Source: Pseudomonadota bacterium (GTDB lineage: Bacteria; Pseudomonadota; Gammaproteobacteria; QQUJ01). Taken from it: 64,000 nt of DNA. Positions within the stretch are counted from its first letter, which is position 1. Each line of letters starts with the position of its first letter. Shown one piece after another: positions 17,695 through 25,799 of this stretch. The translations under genes were made by a program, and so were the position numbers. The stretch covers positions 1 through 64,000 of the forward strand of contig QQUJ01000019.1 in assembly GCA_008501635.1 (NCBI GenBank), in the 5' to 3' direction. The notes below the pieces were generated by a model, which saw only the letters and a program-made list of their open reading frames with translations, had not been told where the DNA came from and made no database searches.

Positions 17695-18233
17695 GACTGA
17701 TCCTCCTTCCGGTCCGATTTACGGCGCCGGCCAGCCAGTAACATCATTACGCCTACCCCGGCGGTAAAGATCACGGTAACCTCGCCCAGAGTGTCGTAGC
17801 CGCGGTAACTGGCCAGCACCGAGGTCACCATGTTGGGTATGCCGATCTCTTTGGGAGACTCCTCGATATAGCGCGGTGCGACGTGCTGATGGGCGGGTGC
17901 ACCCGGATCGCCGTAGCGCGGCATATCCAGAGTGCCATAGATCAAGGCGGCGCCCGTGATGCAGACGACCAGAACGGGCAGAATCGTATGCCCGGTTTTT
18001 TCCTGTGCCTTGCTTCCCGTCAAACCGAGAGTGGCCAGTAGGAGCACGGTTGAAATTCCCGCCCCTACCGCGGCTTCTGTAAACGCCACATCGACCGCAT
18101 CCAGCGCCAGCAAGATCACGGCGCTCTGCAAGCTGTAAATCCCCGAAAGTATGACCGCTGCCATCAGGCTGCGCGAGCGGATGATGCCAATCGCGATCAC
18201 CGCCAGAAAGGAGAGCAGCACATAATCGATCAC
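17691..18233 (-). CDS. MbhD/MbhE-like subunit (DUF4040), equivalent to the C-terminal part of MrpA
   Basis: The 180-residue protein has an N-terminal three-helix DUF4040/MbhD domain (AVDVAFTEAAVGAGISTVLLLATLGLT is the NuoJ-like conserved block; see residues about 47-73). An MbhE-like single helix follows (ASYRGYDTLGEVTVIFTAG). In canonical Mrp these form the C-terminal end of subunit A; here they stand alone, as in archaeal membrane-bound hydrogenase modules. GTG start with GTGA overlap to mnhG; overlap also to mnhB. Confidence 0.88.
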   Translation of the reverse strand: MIDYVLLSFLAVIAIGIIRSRSLMAAVILSGIYSLQSAVILLALDAVDVAFTEAAVGAGISTVLLLATLGLTGSKAQEKTGHTILPVLVVCITGAALIYGTLDMPRYGDPGAPAHQHVAPRYIEESPKEIGIPNMVTSVLASYRGYDTLGEVTVIFTAGVGVMMLLAGRRRKSDRKEDQS

Positions 18234-18559
18234 TTGGTCGATGGCCCACCTCCCGGGTCGTGCAACAGCGGTTTCAGTTTGCCGTGGAGCGCAGATTTGG
18301 CCAGCGCGTGGGCGGCGGTCGGGCTGGTAAGCAGGACGAAGAGGGTGATCAGAACAAGTTTAACCGTGATCAGAGTCCACCCCGCCTGAAAGGTCATTCC
18401 CAGCAGCATGAGACCGGCACCCATGGTATCCGTGATACCAGCGGCGTGAAGACGAGTATAAAAATCCGGTAGGCGAACCAGACCGACATTGCCGATGACC
18501 ACGAACAGACTCCCCGCTCCCAGGAACAGCCAACTTAAGGCATCGAGCAACAACGCCAT
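18230..18559 (-). CDS. mnhG: Mrp-type antiporter subunit G
   Basis: A 109-residue membrane protein with the PhaG/MnhG signature GLVRLPDFYTRLHAAGITDTMG-type block (around residues 27-48) and three helices. It is coupled by a one-base TGATG overlap to mnhF upstream and by GTGA to the DUF4040 gene downstream. Part of the Mrp membrane module. Confidence 0.94.
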   Translation of the reverse strand: MALLLDALSWLFLGAGSLFVVIGNVGLVRLPDFYTRLHAAGITDTMGAGLMLLGMTFQAGWTLITVKLVLITLFVLLTSPTAAHALAKSALHGKLKPLLHDPGGGPSTK

Positions 18560-18849
18560 CAGCCGGGCTCCTCGTCGGCGGTGGACTCGCCTGCCCCACC
18601 TATATCGCCGTATTCGAAGAACTTGAGAATGGCGATGGTGCCGATAAAATTGATCAGTGCGTAAACGAGTGCGATATCGAGAAAATCCGGCCGTCCGGCG
18701 AGAAATCCGAGCAGGGCGATGACCAGCACCGTCTTGGTGCCAAAGCTGTTGACCGCCAGGATGCGATCGTAGATCGTCGGGCCCATCAACGCTCGCACCA
18801 GGGCGAGCAGCATGGCAACGATGACGGCGGTAGCGGCAGCGATGAACAC
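18559..18849 (-). CDS. mnhF: Mrp-type antiporter subunit F
   Basis: The 96-residue protein has three helices and the family motif RALMGPTIYDRILAVNSFGT. The start is GTG, one base after the mnhE stop. The C-terminus is an acidic tail (STADEEPG). Confidence 0.94.
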   Translation of the reverse strand: MFIAAATAVIVAMLLALVRALMGPTIYDRILAVNSFGTKTVLVIALLGFLAGRPDFLDIALVYALINFIGTIAILKFFEYGDIGGAGESTADEEPG

Positions 18850-18850
18850 C

Positions 18851-19327
18851 CTAGTCGCTCTCCGCCATACGAGTCACGCGCCGGTCCATCTCGCCGGACA
18901 AAAGCTCAGCCTCGGCTTCATGCGTGATGGAGTGTACGAGAATCTCATCGCCGTCGATGCTCATCGAGACCGTGCCAGGCGTCAAGGTGATGGAATTGGC
19001 ATAGATCACCTTGCCCAGATCCCCCGGCTGGCTGGCGCGAACCTTGACAACGGTGGGGCTGATGGGCATGCGCGGATTCAGGATCAGCTTGGCCACCGCG
19101 ATGTTGGATTTGAGCGTCTCCCATGCCAACCAGGGAATGTATGTGAATAAACGCAGGCTCAGGTGCACGGGGTGGCCTTCCCGATCCACCACATCCATGC
19201 GCCGGGCGATGTAAACGCTTATCCAGCACGATACAACACCCAGAATCAGCAGCAACGGCGTGTAGTGCCCCGAAAGCAGCACCCATACCGCAAACAGGAT
19301 GAGGAACAGGCTCAGCGATCGCATCAT
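18851..19327 (-). CDS. mnhE: Mrp-type antiporter subunit E
   Basis: At 158 residues it shows the MnhE pattern: two N-terminal helices, then the conserved SNIAVAKLILNP and the cytoplasmic strand SITLTPGTVSMSID. MnhE helps assemble and stabilise the antiporter. It is the first gene of the ten-gene minus-strand operon, so the promoter should lie in 19328-19965. Order E-F-G-(MbhDE)-B-C-D-D2-x-NuoL matches Mbh-type modules rather than the A-to-G order of Bacillus Mrp. Confidence 0.94.
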   Translation of the reverse strand: MMRSLSLFLILFAVWVLLSGHYTPLLLILGVVSCWISVYIARRMDVVDREGHPVHLSLRLFTYIPWLAWETLKSNIAVAKLILNPRMPISPTVVKVRASQPGDLGKVIYANSITLTPGTVSMSIDGDEILVHSITHEAEAELLSGEMDRRVTRMAESD

Positions 19328-19754
19328 TCTGTGGCTTCTTCCGGGGTTTGATCGATCAGGCGAGAATTCACCGTTTTATTACGTTTATCGTTGGTATTTG
19401 ATGTACAGGATGCGACGCAGAGGCGCCATAGTAACAGAGGCCAAGGAGGATGATGAAGCGCGTTCTCACGGTCCAGTTGGGAGACGAGTGGGGCGCGGCG
19501 GTTTCCTCGAACGCCCCATTCCGAAGTGCCGGTTCTTGCTGCGATCCTCAACCAGGTTGCAAACGCTGCGCTTGGTTGGGCACGGTTTCGCGAAAGAGCG
19601 GGGGAAATCTGATCATCGCCTTCGCACCGAGGGAACTCAAATGGGGCGTCCTGCGGGTTGGCCCCAGAGGCATGCCTGCGGTGTTCCCGGCTAGCCAATA
19701 GTTGTTGCTGTTGGCTGCGCATTCGGGCCTACCCAGTGTGTCTCCGGGGTACAA

Positions 19755-19788
19755 CACAGCACGCGGGGGATTTTGAAATAGGTTCCAG
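19755..19788 (+). repeat. Dispersed 34-bp repeat (copy 3)
   Basis: It is identical at 29 of 34 positions to 1263-1296, starting CACAGC and ending GGTTCCAG, in the same orientation. It lies in the spacer between the antiporter operon and the activator gene. Both flanks differ from copy 2. Confidence 0.6.
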
Positions 19789-19870
19789 TAACTTAGGTAT
19801 TCGCCATTTCCCCGAACGAGCCCGCCTTGTGGCTGCGCTATCGGTCAGCCTACCACCTAGGGGATACGGC

Positions 19871-19909
19871 GATATCTCGATATACCCCTTGGATGACAGG
19901 GATATCTCG
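19871..19909 (+). promoter_or_regulatory. Possible operator: GATATCTCG direct repeat
   Basis: Two exact GATATCTCG units start 30 bp apart (about three helical turns) just ahead of the sigma-54 activator gene. Each contains the palindrome GATATC. Enhancer-type sites for such activators usually come as paired elements, so autoregulation is possible; this is inference. Confidence 0.35.
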
Positions 19910-19965
19910 TGGCAGGATGCTGTCATCTTTGGCAGTACACCCCGCTACAAAAGGAGTTGGGGGCC

Positions 19966-21324
19966 ATGGCGAACGACGACAGGACCGGAGGTTTACCCTC
20001 CTATCAGCAAATCATCGATATTCTTCCGGGGCCGTTTGTTGTCATCGACCGCGATTATCGCATCGTAGCGGCCAACGCCAGTTATCGACAGCGCTACGCG
20101 GTAACCGCGGACGAGGTTATCAATCGCCATTGTTACGAAGTTTCCCATGATTCCACCGTCCCGTGCAGCCTGCACGGCGAGCATTGTCCGGTTGAGCATG
20201 TTTTCGGCAAGCGCGAGTCGGTGCAGATGATCCATATTCACTACGACCGCGATCGTCACCCGGAACAGGTGCGTATTCAGGCCACACCTTTGATGGATGA
20301 GCAGGGTGAGGTGCTGTTCATGGGCGAATACCTCGATCCGATTCCCGTTGTTCAAGAGGATGGCACGAAGCTGCTGATCGGCCGCAGCCGCGCGCTGCTG
20401 CGCCTGACCAGTCTTATGCAGCGGGTGGCGCCAACTCAGACAACTGTTTTGCTGCTTGGCGAAAGCGGTGTCGGCAAGGAGTGTGCGGCAGAGTATCTGC
20501 ACCAGTTTTCCAATCGCTCTGCCGGGCCATTCGTGATCGTCGATTGTGGCACGCTCGGCGAAAATCTGATGGAGAGTGAACTCTTCGGTCACGAGCGGGG
20601 GGCGTTTACCGGCGCCACATTGCGGAAGAAGGGGCTGTTCGAGGTCGCCGACGGCGGAACGTTGTTTATCGACGAGGTGTGTGAACTGCCGCTGGCCTTG
20701 CAAACCAAACTGTTGCGGGTGCTGGAGACAGGCTGCATCCGGCGTATCGGCGGGACTGAATACATTCAAGTGGATGTGCGGGTGATCGCCGCCACCAACC
20801 GGGACATCGAGTCAATGGTGGCTCGGGGTGATTTTCGCAGGGATCTCTACTACCGACTTTCGGCGTTCCCGGTGGAGATACCGGCGCTGCGCGAGCACAA
20901 GGATGATATTCCAGCCATCGCCGAATATTTCCTCACGCGCATCGAGGGAGGTGATCGCCACCTGCCGCTCTCGCCCGAGGTGATCGAAAAGCTGCTTGAT
21001 CACGAGTATCCGGGTAACGTGCGCGAGTTGAGAAATGTCATTGAACGAGCGGCCATCCTGGCGAGCACTAGTACGCTGCGGCCCGAGCATCTCGTCATGA
21101 ACGGGGGGCCGGCACCTGGACCGGCTGATGATGGTCCGGTCGCTACCGATATGCGCCTGATCACACGCAATCGACGCCTCAACCAACGGGATGTGCTCAA
21201 CGCCTTGCGTGAGTGCGGCGGGCATCGGGGCAGCGCCGCCTCCCGGCTGGGTGTCAGCGAACGCACCCTGTATCGCTATTTGAAAAAGATGCGGGTAACC
21301 AACGCCGATTACCCGTCAGCCTAG
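19966..21324 (+). CDS. Sigma-54-dependent PAS-domain transcriptional activator (Fis family)
   Basis: The 452-residue protein has an N-terminal PAS domain (about 10-130) with a Cys/His cluster: His55, Cys56, His61, Cys67, His70, His73 and Cys74. A AAA+ domain follows with Walker A GESGVGKE (165-172), the sigma-54 contact loop GAFTGA (212-217) and Walker B TLFIDE. A Fis-type helix-turn-helix lies at the C-terminus ([20 protein letters not shown]). The ATG at 19966 follows AAAGGAG at good spacing, whereas an upstream ATG at 19909 has none. The sensor domain suggests redox, metal or Fe-S control. It is divergent from the antiporter operon, a possible target. Confidence 0.9.
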   Translation: MANDDRTGGLPSYQQIIDILPGPFVVIDRDYRIVAANASYRQRYAVTADEVINRHCYEVSHDSTVPCSLHGEHCPVEHVFGKRESVQMIHIHYDRDRHPEQVRIQATPLMDEQGEVLFMGEYLDPIPVVQEDGTKLLIGRSRALLRLTSLMQRVAPTQTTVLLLGESGVGKECAAEYLHQFSNRSAGPFVIVDCGTLGENLMESELFGHERGAFTGATLRKKGLFEVADGGTLFIDEVCELPLALQTKLLRVLETGCIRRIGGTEYIQVDVRVIAATNRDIESMVARGDFRRDLYYRLSAFPVEIPALREHKDDIPAIAEYFLTRIEGGDRHLPLSPEVIEKLLDHEYPGNVRELRNVIERAAILASTSTLRPEHLVMNGGPAPGPADDGPVATDMRLITRNRRLNQRDVLNALRECGGHRGSAASRLGVSERTLYRYLKKMRVTNADYPSA

Positions 21325-21338
21325 CTGGACCCCCCCGC

Positions 21339-22232
21339 TCAGTCGCGAAATCGCTTCGTCAGATCGCTGTAGGCGTCCACCCTGCGATCACGCAGGAAAG
21401 GCCAGGCACGTCTGACTGCCTCGCTGCGGTTCAGATCGAGCACCACGGTTATGACACGCTCCTGGTCGATCGGCGCGCTCGACAGCAGTTCGCCCTGTGG
21501 TCCCGCTACGAAACTGCTGCCCCAAAACTGTATGCCGTGGTCGGTCTGGGTGGGATCAGGCTCGAATCCGGTGCGGTTGCAGACCAGAACCGGAAGCCCG
21601 TTCGCCACCGCATGGCCGCGCTGCACGGTTATCCATGCCTCGCGTTGACGCTGCTGTTCGGCGTTTTCGTCGTCTGGATCCCAGCCGATGGCGGTGGGGT
21701 AGATAAGCATTTCCGCGCCACCCAAGGCCATCAGGCGAGCCGCCTCCGGGTACCACTGATCCCAACACACCAGCACCCCCAGACGCCCGACGGAGGTGTC
21801 GATCGGCTCAAAACCCAGGTCGCCGGGGGTGAAATAGTATTTTTCGTAGTAGCCCGGATCGTCCGGGATATGCATCTTGCGATAACGGCCCGCTACCGTA
21901 CCGTCACGATCGAGAACAACAGCAGTATTGTGATAGAGCCCCGCGGCACGGCGCTCGAAAAGCGAAGCGACGATCACTACCTGTCGTTCTCGGGCCGTTG
22001 CAGCGAGACGTTCGGTGCTGGGCCCCGGGATCGTTTCGGCAAGATCGAAGGCTGAGACGGTCTCCTGTTGGCAGAAGTAACGACTGCGATGCAACTCCTG
22101 CAAGACGACGAGCTGCGCACCACTGTCGGCGGCTTGGTGAATACCCTGCAGTGTTTGTTCGAGGTTTACGCTGAGGTCTGCGCCGCATGACTGCTGTACC
22201 AGAGCAACGGTGAGTGAACGATCCGACAGCAT
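21339..22232 (-). CDS. aguB: N-carbamoylputrescine amidase (nitrilase-family carbon-nitrogen hydrolase)
   Basis: AguB converts N-carbamoylputrescine to putrescine, CO2 and ammonia. The 297-residue protein has the nitrilase triad Glu46 (LQELHRSRYFC), Lys119 (YRKMHIPD) and Cys156 (VCWDQWYPEAARL), and motifs typical of the AguB subgroup. The ATG at 22232 starts exactly where homology begins; the open frame continues upstream into the aguA region. It lies 35 nt downstream of agmatine deiminase, which makes its substrate, so the pair is one operon. Confidence 0.93.
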   Translation of the reverse strand: MLSDRSLTVALVQQSCGADLSVNLEQTLQGIHQAADSGAQLVVLQELHRSRYFCQQETVSAFDLAETIPGPSTERLAATARERQVVIVASLFERRAAGLYHNTAVVLDRDGTVAGRYRKMHIPDDPGYYEKYYFTPGDLGFEPIDTSVGRLGVLVCWDQWYPEAARLMALGGAEMLIYPTAIGWDPDDENAEQQRQREAWITVQRGHAVANGLPVLVCNRTGFEPDPTQTDHGIQFWGSSFVAGPQGELLSSAPIDQERVITVVLDLNRSEAVRRAWPFLRDRRVDAYSDLTKRFRD

Positions 22233-22267
22233 GGCAAGGCCTCGACGAATTCTGGATGAAGTGGCGA

Positions 22268-23326
22268 TTATATCGCGTTCGCCGCAGGCCGATCTGCCAG
22301 CAGCCCGCTGGGTAATTGCATGGTGACGCAGTGCAGGCTGCCGTGCTGACGAATCAGTGGCGAGCAGTCGATGCCGATGATCTCTCGGTCCGGAAAGCAT
22401 TCGGCCAGCGTCGCAAGGGCAACTGCATCGGCGGCATCGGCGTAGGTGGGTACCAGTACAGCTGCGTTGATAATCAGGAAATTGGCGTAGGTGGCCGGCA
22501 GTCGCTGCCCCTGTTCATCGTACTTGGGCGATGGCCAGGGTAGCGGTACCAGTCGATAGGGTTTACCAGCGGAATCCCTGAATGTCCGCAGTTCCGCTTC
22601 CATGCCTGACAATGCATCGTAGTGAGTATCTTTCCGATCGCTGCACCGGACGTAGGCGATGGTGGTTGGATCGCAGAAACGGGCCAAGGTGTCGATGTGC
22701 CCATCGGTATCGTCTCCTTCCAGGTGTCCGTGGTGCAGCCACAGGAAACGTTCCACGCCAAGCAGTTCACCAAGGCGCGCTTCGAGTTGTTGCAAGGACA
22801 GATGAGGATTTCGCGAGGGGGCCTGCAGACAGGAGGCTGTGGTCAGCAAAGTCCCTGCGCCGTCCGACTCGATGCCGCCGCCCTCCAGAACGAGATCGAT
22901 GGAGGTGCAGGGTGTTGCGCCGAAGCATCCCGCCTTCACCAGTGCGCGGGGGATCCGATCGTCGAGATCGTGTGCGTATTTCCCTCCCCAACCGGTGAAG
23001 CGAAAATCGAGTAGATGCAGTTTATCTCCATCGTGAACTGTGATCGGGCCGTGATCTCGGCTCCAACTATCATTGGAGGGGGCAATTACAAGGTGGTGGC
23101 GATCATCGCAAATATCCGCCGTTGCCAAAAGACCTCGCACATGCTCCCGGTGCGATTGGTTGTGACAGGCCACCAACAACCTTTCACGTTGCGTAATCGC
23201 TCCCGCAAGATCGATATAGACGCGCTCCACCTCGTCAAGCATCCCTGCCCAGTCAGTGCCAGGATGCGGCCAGGTTAGCAGCACGCCATCCTGGTGCGTC
23301 CATTCAGGCAACAGTCTTCGAGCCAC
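22268..23326 (-). CDS. aguA: Agmatine deiminase (peptidyl-arginine deiminase family)
   Basis: It hydrolyses agmatine to N-carbamoylputrescine. The 352-residue protein carries guanidino-modifying enzyme motifs: the N-terminal MPEW-like PEWTHQDGVLLTWPH, SRDHGPI, the EGGGIESDG block, HHGHLEGDDTDGHID, and the catalytic Cys333 in SLHCVTMQLPSG. Family members are usually 340-370 residues. Together with aguB it provides putrescine from arginine via agmatine without ornithine. No arginine decarboxylase is in the window. Confidence 0.93.
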   Translation of the reverse strand: MARRLLPEWTHQDGVLLTWPHPGTDWAGMLDEVERVYIDLAGAITQRERLLVACHNQSHREHVRGLLATADICDDRHHLVIAPSNDSWSRDHGPITVHDGDKLHLLDFRFTGWGGKYAHDLDDRIPRALVKAGCFGATPCTSIDLVLEGGGIESDGAGTLLTTASCLQAPSRNPHLSLQQLEARLGELLGVERFLWLHHGHLEGDDTDGHIDTLARFCDPTTIAYVRCSDRKDTHYDALSGMEAELRTFRDSAGKPYRLVPLPWPSPKYDEQGQRLPATYANFLIINAAVLVPTYADAADAVALATLAECFPDREIIGIDCSPLIRQHGSLHCVTMQLPSGLLADRPAANAI

Positions 23327-23401
23327 GGTTGGACGTTCGCTATTGCACTCCGCAGGCCGATCTGCGGGAGTTGGTGGGCGAAATCAAAGCCTGCAATCAG
23401 A

Positions 23402-23734
23402 TTACTGGTGAACGACGCCGTGTATGACGTAACGATCTTCGAAATAGACAGTGAAATCCTTGTAGATCCAGCGAGTGATGGCAGGATCGCCCACGGCGGG
23501 TAGTTTGGCCTCGGGGACACCGAAGCGTTCCTCGACCTGTTCCATGATCAAACCGCGAGCTGGCACTGCGGCAAATTGGTTGCGTGCTGTAAAAGATCCT
23601 TGGGAGGAGTCTGATGCCTCAGGCGCAGGTCGCGGAGTTGCAGCCGTACCTTGTGCCGAACTTTCGGTGGTCGGAGTAAGCAGGGTGGCAACGAGTGCCA
23701 GCAGTGCGATTGACCAGAATGCTTTCCGGGGCAT
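23402..23734 (-). CDS. Small secreted protein of the SmpA/OmlA-like type
   Basis: The 110-residue product has a signal peptide (cleavage after SSAQ, about 28), an Ala/Pro/Ser-rich linker, and a C-terminal block. That block carries MEQVEERFGVP, PAVGDPAITRWIY and FTVYFEDRYVIHGVV, resembling small periplasmic proteins with a BamE-like fold found in many gammaproteobacteria. The function is unknown. The ATG at 23734 is preceded by AAGGAGAG; an open extension upstream to 23782 lacks a binding site. It lies 75 nt upstream of aguA on the same strand. A perfect palindrome at 23770-23789 precedes it. Confidence 0.7.
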   Translation of the reverse strand: MPRKAFWSIALLALVATLLTPTTESSAQGTAATPRPAPEASDSSQGSFTARNQFAAVPARGLIMEQVEERFGVPEAKLPAVGDPAITRWIYKDFTVYFEDRYVIHGVVHQ

Positions 23735-23769
23735 GCAGCTCTCCTTGGAGATCGAGAAAGTGATTTTGG

Positions 23770-23789
23770 GGTATAGTGGCAACTATACC
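23770..23789. promoter_or_regulatory. Perfect 8+8 inverted repeat, probable operator
   Basis: GGTATAGT-GGCA-ACTATACC is a perfect palindrome with a four-base spacer, 36-55 bp upstream of the secreted-protein start. Each arm contains TATAGT, close to a -10 box on both strands, so a bound regulator could block the promoter. No known family can be assigned from sequence alone. Confidence 0.5.
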
Positions 23790-24193
23790 ATCGGGTCTCT
23801 ATGAAAGGGCATCAGCACGGATTTCGTATCGATGAGTCAGGATCAACAAATCAGCTAATCTAGTTTGGTGGATCCGGTAAGCCAGCCAGGCAGGGTTTTA
23901 ACATATATTGGTGCTGGCCAGACGTTAACCCTTTCGCATAAAGTACCGCGGGGAGCCTGTTTTTCCATAGAAATTGTCTTTTGACGTATAAGACGGACTT
24001 GGGTTCCAAAGTTTGCATATCAACCCAATGTGGTGTAACTAACTGATAGACGGGCGTATTTTTTATTTGGGTATTCTGGAAGAGTTGATCGCACATCATG
24101 CATATTTACGCCGTGAAGTGTACCCCCCCAGTGGTGCTGTTGCGTGACGAATGTCGGCTGTGGCAGATTCGAGATTCCTAGTAGGGGGAGGCA

Positions 24194-24235
24194 ATGTTTG
24201 GCACGCGGCTGAGATTGCGTGCGATTCCAAGCTAA
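24194..24235 (+). CDS. Possible 13-residue leader peptide ahead of the tetraheme cytochrome
   Basis: An ATG at 24194 preceded by AGGGGGAGG-type binding sequence opens a frame of 13 codons (MFGTRLRLRAIPS) ending in TAA five bases before the cytochrome ATG. The cytochrome gene itself has no obvious binding site, so translational coupling is plausible. The frame is too short to be certain. Confidence 0.35.
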   Translation: MFGTRLRLRAIPS

Positions 24236-24239
24236 AGCT

Positions 24240-24860
24240 ATGCCAATCAAGAAGCTAGTAGACACGCTCAAGAACCCACCGAAGCCTCATCACTCTCTCG
24301 GTCGCCTGATCGGTATTATTTCCGGCGGTCTCATTGCAGTGCTCATAGCTATCTACGCGCTGGTGTTCTACCCTCTCCTAGAAATGACCAACAACACAGA
24401 GTTCTGTATTTCGTGTCACGAAATGCGTGATCAGGTATACAACGAGTATACGGAGTCACGTCACTATAAGAACCCTGCCGGGGTGCGCGCAGGCTGTCCG
24501 GATTGTCATGTGCCAAAGGCGCTGGGGCCAAAACTGATCGCCAAAATCAAGGCATCGAAAGATGTCTGGCATACGATACTCGGTACCATCGACACACCAG
24601 AAAAATTCGAGGCCCATCGTTGGACAATGGCCAACCGGGTGTGGAAGATCATGGAAGAGACCGATTCCGTCACCTGCCGTTCGTGTCATGCTTGGGATTC
24701 GATGGATCTCGGTGAGCAGGATAAACAGGGGCGGCGTAAGCACAAAGCGGCCCAGGAAGAGGGTAAAACATGCATCGATTGCCACAAGGGGCTGGTGCAC
24801 AATTACCCAAAAGAACCGATCAAGCAAGAGGCGAGCGGAAGCGATCAAAAAGCCGAATAG
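24240..24860 (+). CDS. Tetraheme NapC/NirT-family membrane cytochrome c
   Basis: NapC/NirT proteins take electrons between the quinone pool and periplasmic partners. The 206-residue protein has one N-terminal membrane anchor (about 21-46) and four CxxCH heme sites: CISCH (56-60), CPDCH (86-90), CRSCH (146-150) and CIDCH (178-182). The ATG at 24240 is favoured over a GTG at 24219, which would add seven polar residues. It is upstream of fccAB, suggesting electrons from sulfide oxidation may enter or leave through it, which is inference; NapC proteins are better known as quinol dehydrogenases. Confidence 0.88.
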   Translation: MPIKKLVDTLKNPPKPHHSLGRLIGIISGGLIAVLIAIYALVFYPLLEMTNNTEFCISCHEMRDQVYNEYTESRHYKNPAGVRAGCPDCHVPKALGPKLIAKIKASKDVWHTILGTIDTPEKFEAHRWTMANRVWKIMEETDSVTCRSCHAWDSMDLGEQDKQGRRKHKAAQEEGKTCIDCHKGLVHNYPKEPIKQEASGSDQKAE

Positions 24861-24890
24861 CGCGGTTAGGCGCGGAGGATAGGGATCTGC

Positions 24891-24931
24891 CGGGCAGCAG
24901 AATGACAGGTCAGTCATGTCAAAGCTGCCCG
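24891..24931 (+). terminator. Hairpin after the tetraheme cytochrome gene (possible terminator)
   Basis: CGGGCAGC (24891-24898) pairs with GCTGCCCG (24924-24931), with an inner TGACA/TGTCA stem. Only TTTG follows, so termination may be partial. Confidence 0.4.
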
Positions 24932-24984
24932 TTTGCGGGGAGCGCATCAGTCCAAATAGCTGTATCTGACCTATTGGGGCGAGC

Positions 24985-25100
24985 CGCCATTCAAATGGCG
25001 CACGGATTGCTTTAGGGTACTAAAGCATTTCGCGGAGGCGACACACGGGCGCAGTCTCGGCTAGCGCCACGGTTTGAATAAGAATCCGGTTACAGACCGG
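24985..25100. promoter_or_regulatory. Cluster of three perfect inverted repeats upstream of fccAB
   Basis: CGCCAT-TCAA-ATGGCG (24985-25000), GCTTTAG-GGTA-CTAAAGC (25009-25026) and CCGGT-TACAG-ACCGG (25086-25100) lie within 160 bp of the fccA start. They may be regulator sites or leader-RNA hairpins. No standard -35/-10 pair stands out between them. Confidence 0.4.
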
Positions 25101-25141
25101 TTTGGTTGGGAAGTTATGTTGTGATAACGAGAGGAGGCATC

Positions 25142-25786
25142 ATGGGGAAGAAAGCGTTAAGCGTCGCCTTGCTGGCTGCAGGGTTGACAATGGGGGCAAC
25201 AGCGTCCGCGGAGATGGCCTCTCCGTCGATGCTTGCCGATACTTGTGCCGGTTGCCACGGCCCCAGCGGCGTCAGTAATGGGCCGGCTACACCGACCATC
25301 TCTGGAATGTCGAAGGTCTATTTCGTCAATGCCATGCTTTCCTACAAGTATGGCGAGGACGAGGACAAGTTTGCGGCAGCCGCCAAAACACTCAAAATGG
25401 ATCCGGATGACATCGATGGCCTGAGGCGCCCGGCGACCGTCATGGGGCGTATCGCCAAGGGCTACAGCGATGAGGAGATCGGCGCTATGGCCGATTACTT
25501 CACCCGCAAGACCTTCCTGCGGGCAAGCCAGAATGCGGACAGTGGTATGGCTGCGAGTGGCAGGCGTATCCACGACGAAGCTTGCGAGAAGTGCCATGAG
25601 GATGGCGGTCGTAAAGGCGACGGTTCCGGCATACTCGCCGGACAGTGGATGCCCTATCTGAGCTACGCCATGATGGACTTCACCGCCGGCCATCGTGACA
25701 TGCCGAAGAAGATGCGTGCCAAGGTCAAAGACCTGAGTGACAAGGATATTGCCGCGCTCATTCAGTTCTACGGCAGTCAGAAGTAA
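25142..25786 (+). CDS. fccA: Flavocytochrome c sulfide dehydrogenase, diheme cytochrome subunit
   Basis: This periplasmic subunit accepts electrons from the flavin subunit during sulfide oxidation. The 214-residue precursor has a signal peptide (cleavage after about ASA23) and two class I heme motifs, CAGCH (35-39) and CEKCH (148-152), one per c4-like half. The ATG at 25142 follows GAGAGGAGG at good spacing; the frame is open upstream to 25106. It is 13 nt from fccB, the expected partner. Confidence 0.92.
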   Translation: MGKKALSVALLAAGLTMGATASAEMASPSMLADTCAGCHGPSGVSNGPATPTISGMSKVYFVNAMLSYKYGEDEDKFAAAAKTLKMDPDDIDGLRRPATVMGRIAKGYSDEEIGAMADYFTRKTFLRASQNADSGMAASGRRIHDEACEKCHEDGGRKGDGSGILAGQWMPYLSYAMMDFTAGHRDMPKKMRAKVKDLSDKDIAALIQFYGSQK

Positions 25787-25799
25787 GGGGGAGAAGAAC

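Larger units (their letters stand above)
19328..19965. other. 638-bp divergent intergenic region between the antiporter operon and the sigma-54 activator
   Basis: It contains copy 3 of the dispersed repeat (19755-19788) and a direct repeat GATATCTCG at 19871-19879 and 19901-19909 (30 bp apart), lying 60-95 bp ahead of the activator start. A frame at 19450-19701 has an AGGAGG next to ATG codons but with spacing too short and no recognisable product. I see no convincing -24/-12 sigma-54 promoter. Confidence 0.5.
23735..24239. other. 505-bp divergent region between the small secreted protein and the tetraheme cytochrome
   Basis: The stretch is richer in A+T than its surroundings. It holds the 23770-23789 palindrome and a short 13-codon frame with a strong binding site (24194-24235) directly before the cytochrome gene. 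The candidate TTGATCGCACATCA at about 24082 looks FNR-like but has the wrong spacing. No other coding frame is convincing. Confidence 0.5.

Noticed and set aside
19574-19592. Possible sigma-54 -24/-12 promoter (GGGCACGGTTTCGC)
   Set aside because: The GG-N10-GC spacing can be forced, but the TGGCAC and TTGC cores do not match.
19450-19701. 83-codon plus-strand frame with an AGGAGG motif near its start
   Set aside because: The spacing to either ATG is only 0-3 bases, the product has no recognisable features, and it overlaps likely promoter DNA.
24082-24095. FNR-like site TTGATCGCACATCA upstream of the tetraheme cytochrome
   Set aside because: The half-sites have five instead of four bases between them and the right arm is incomplete.
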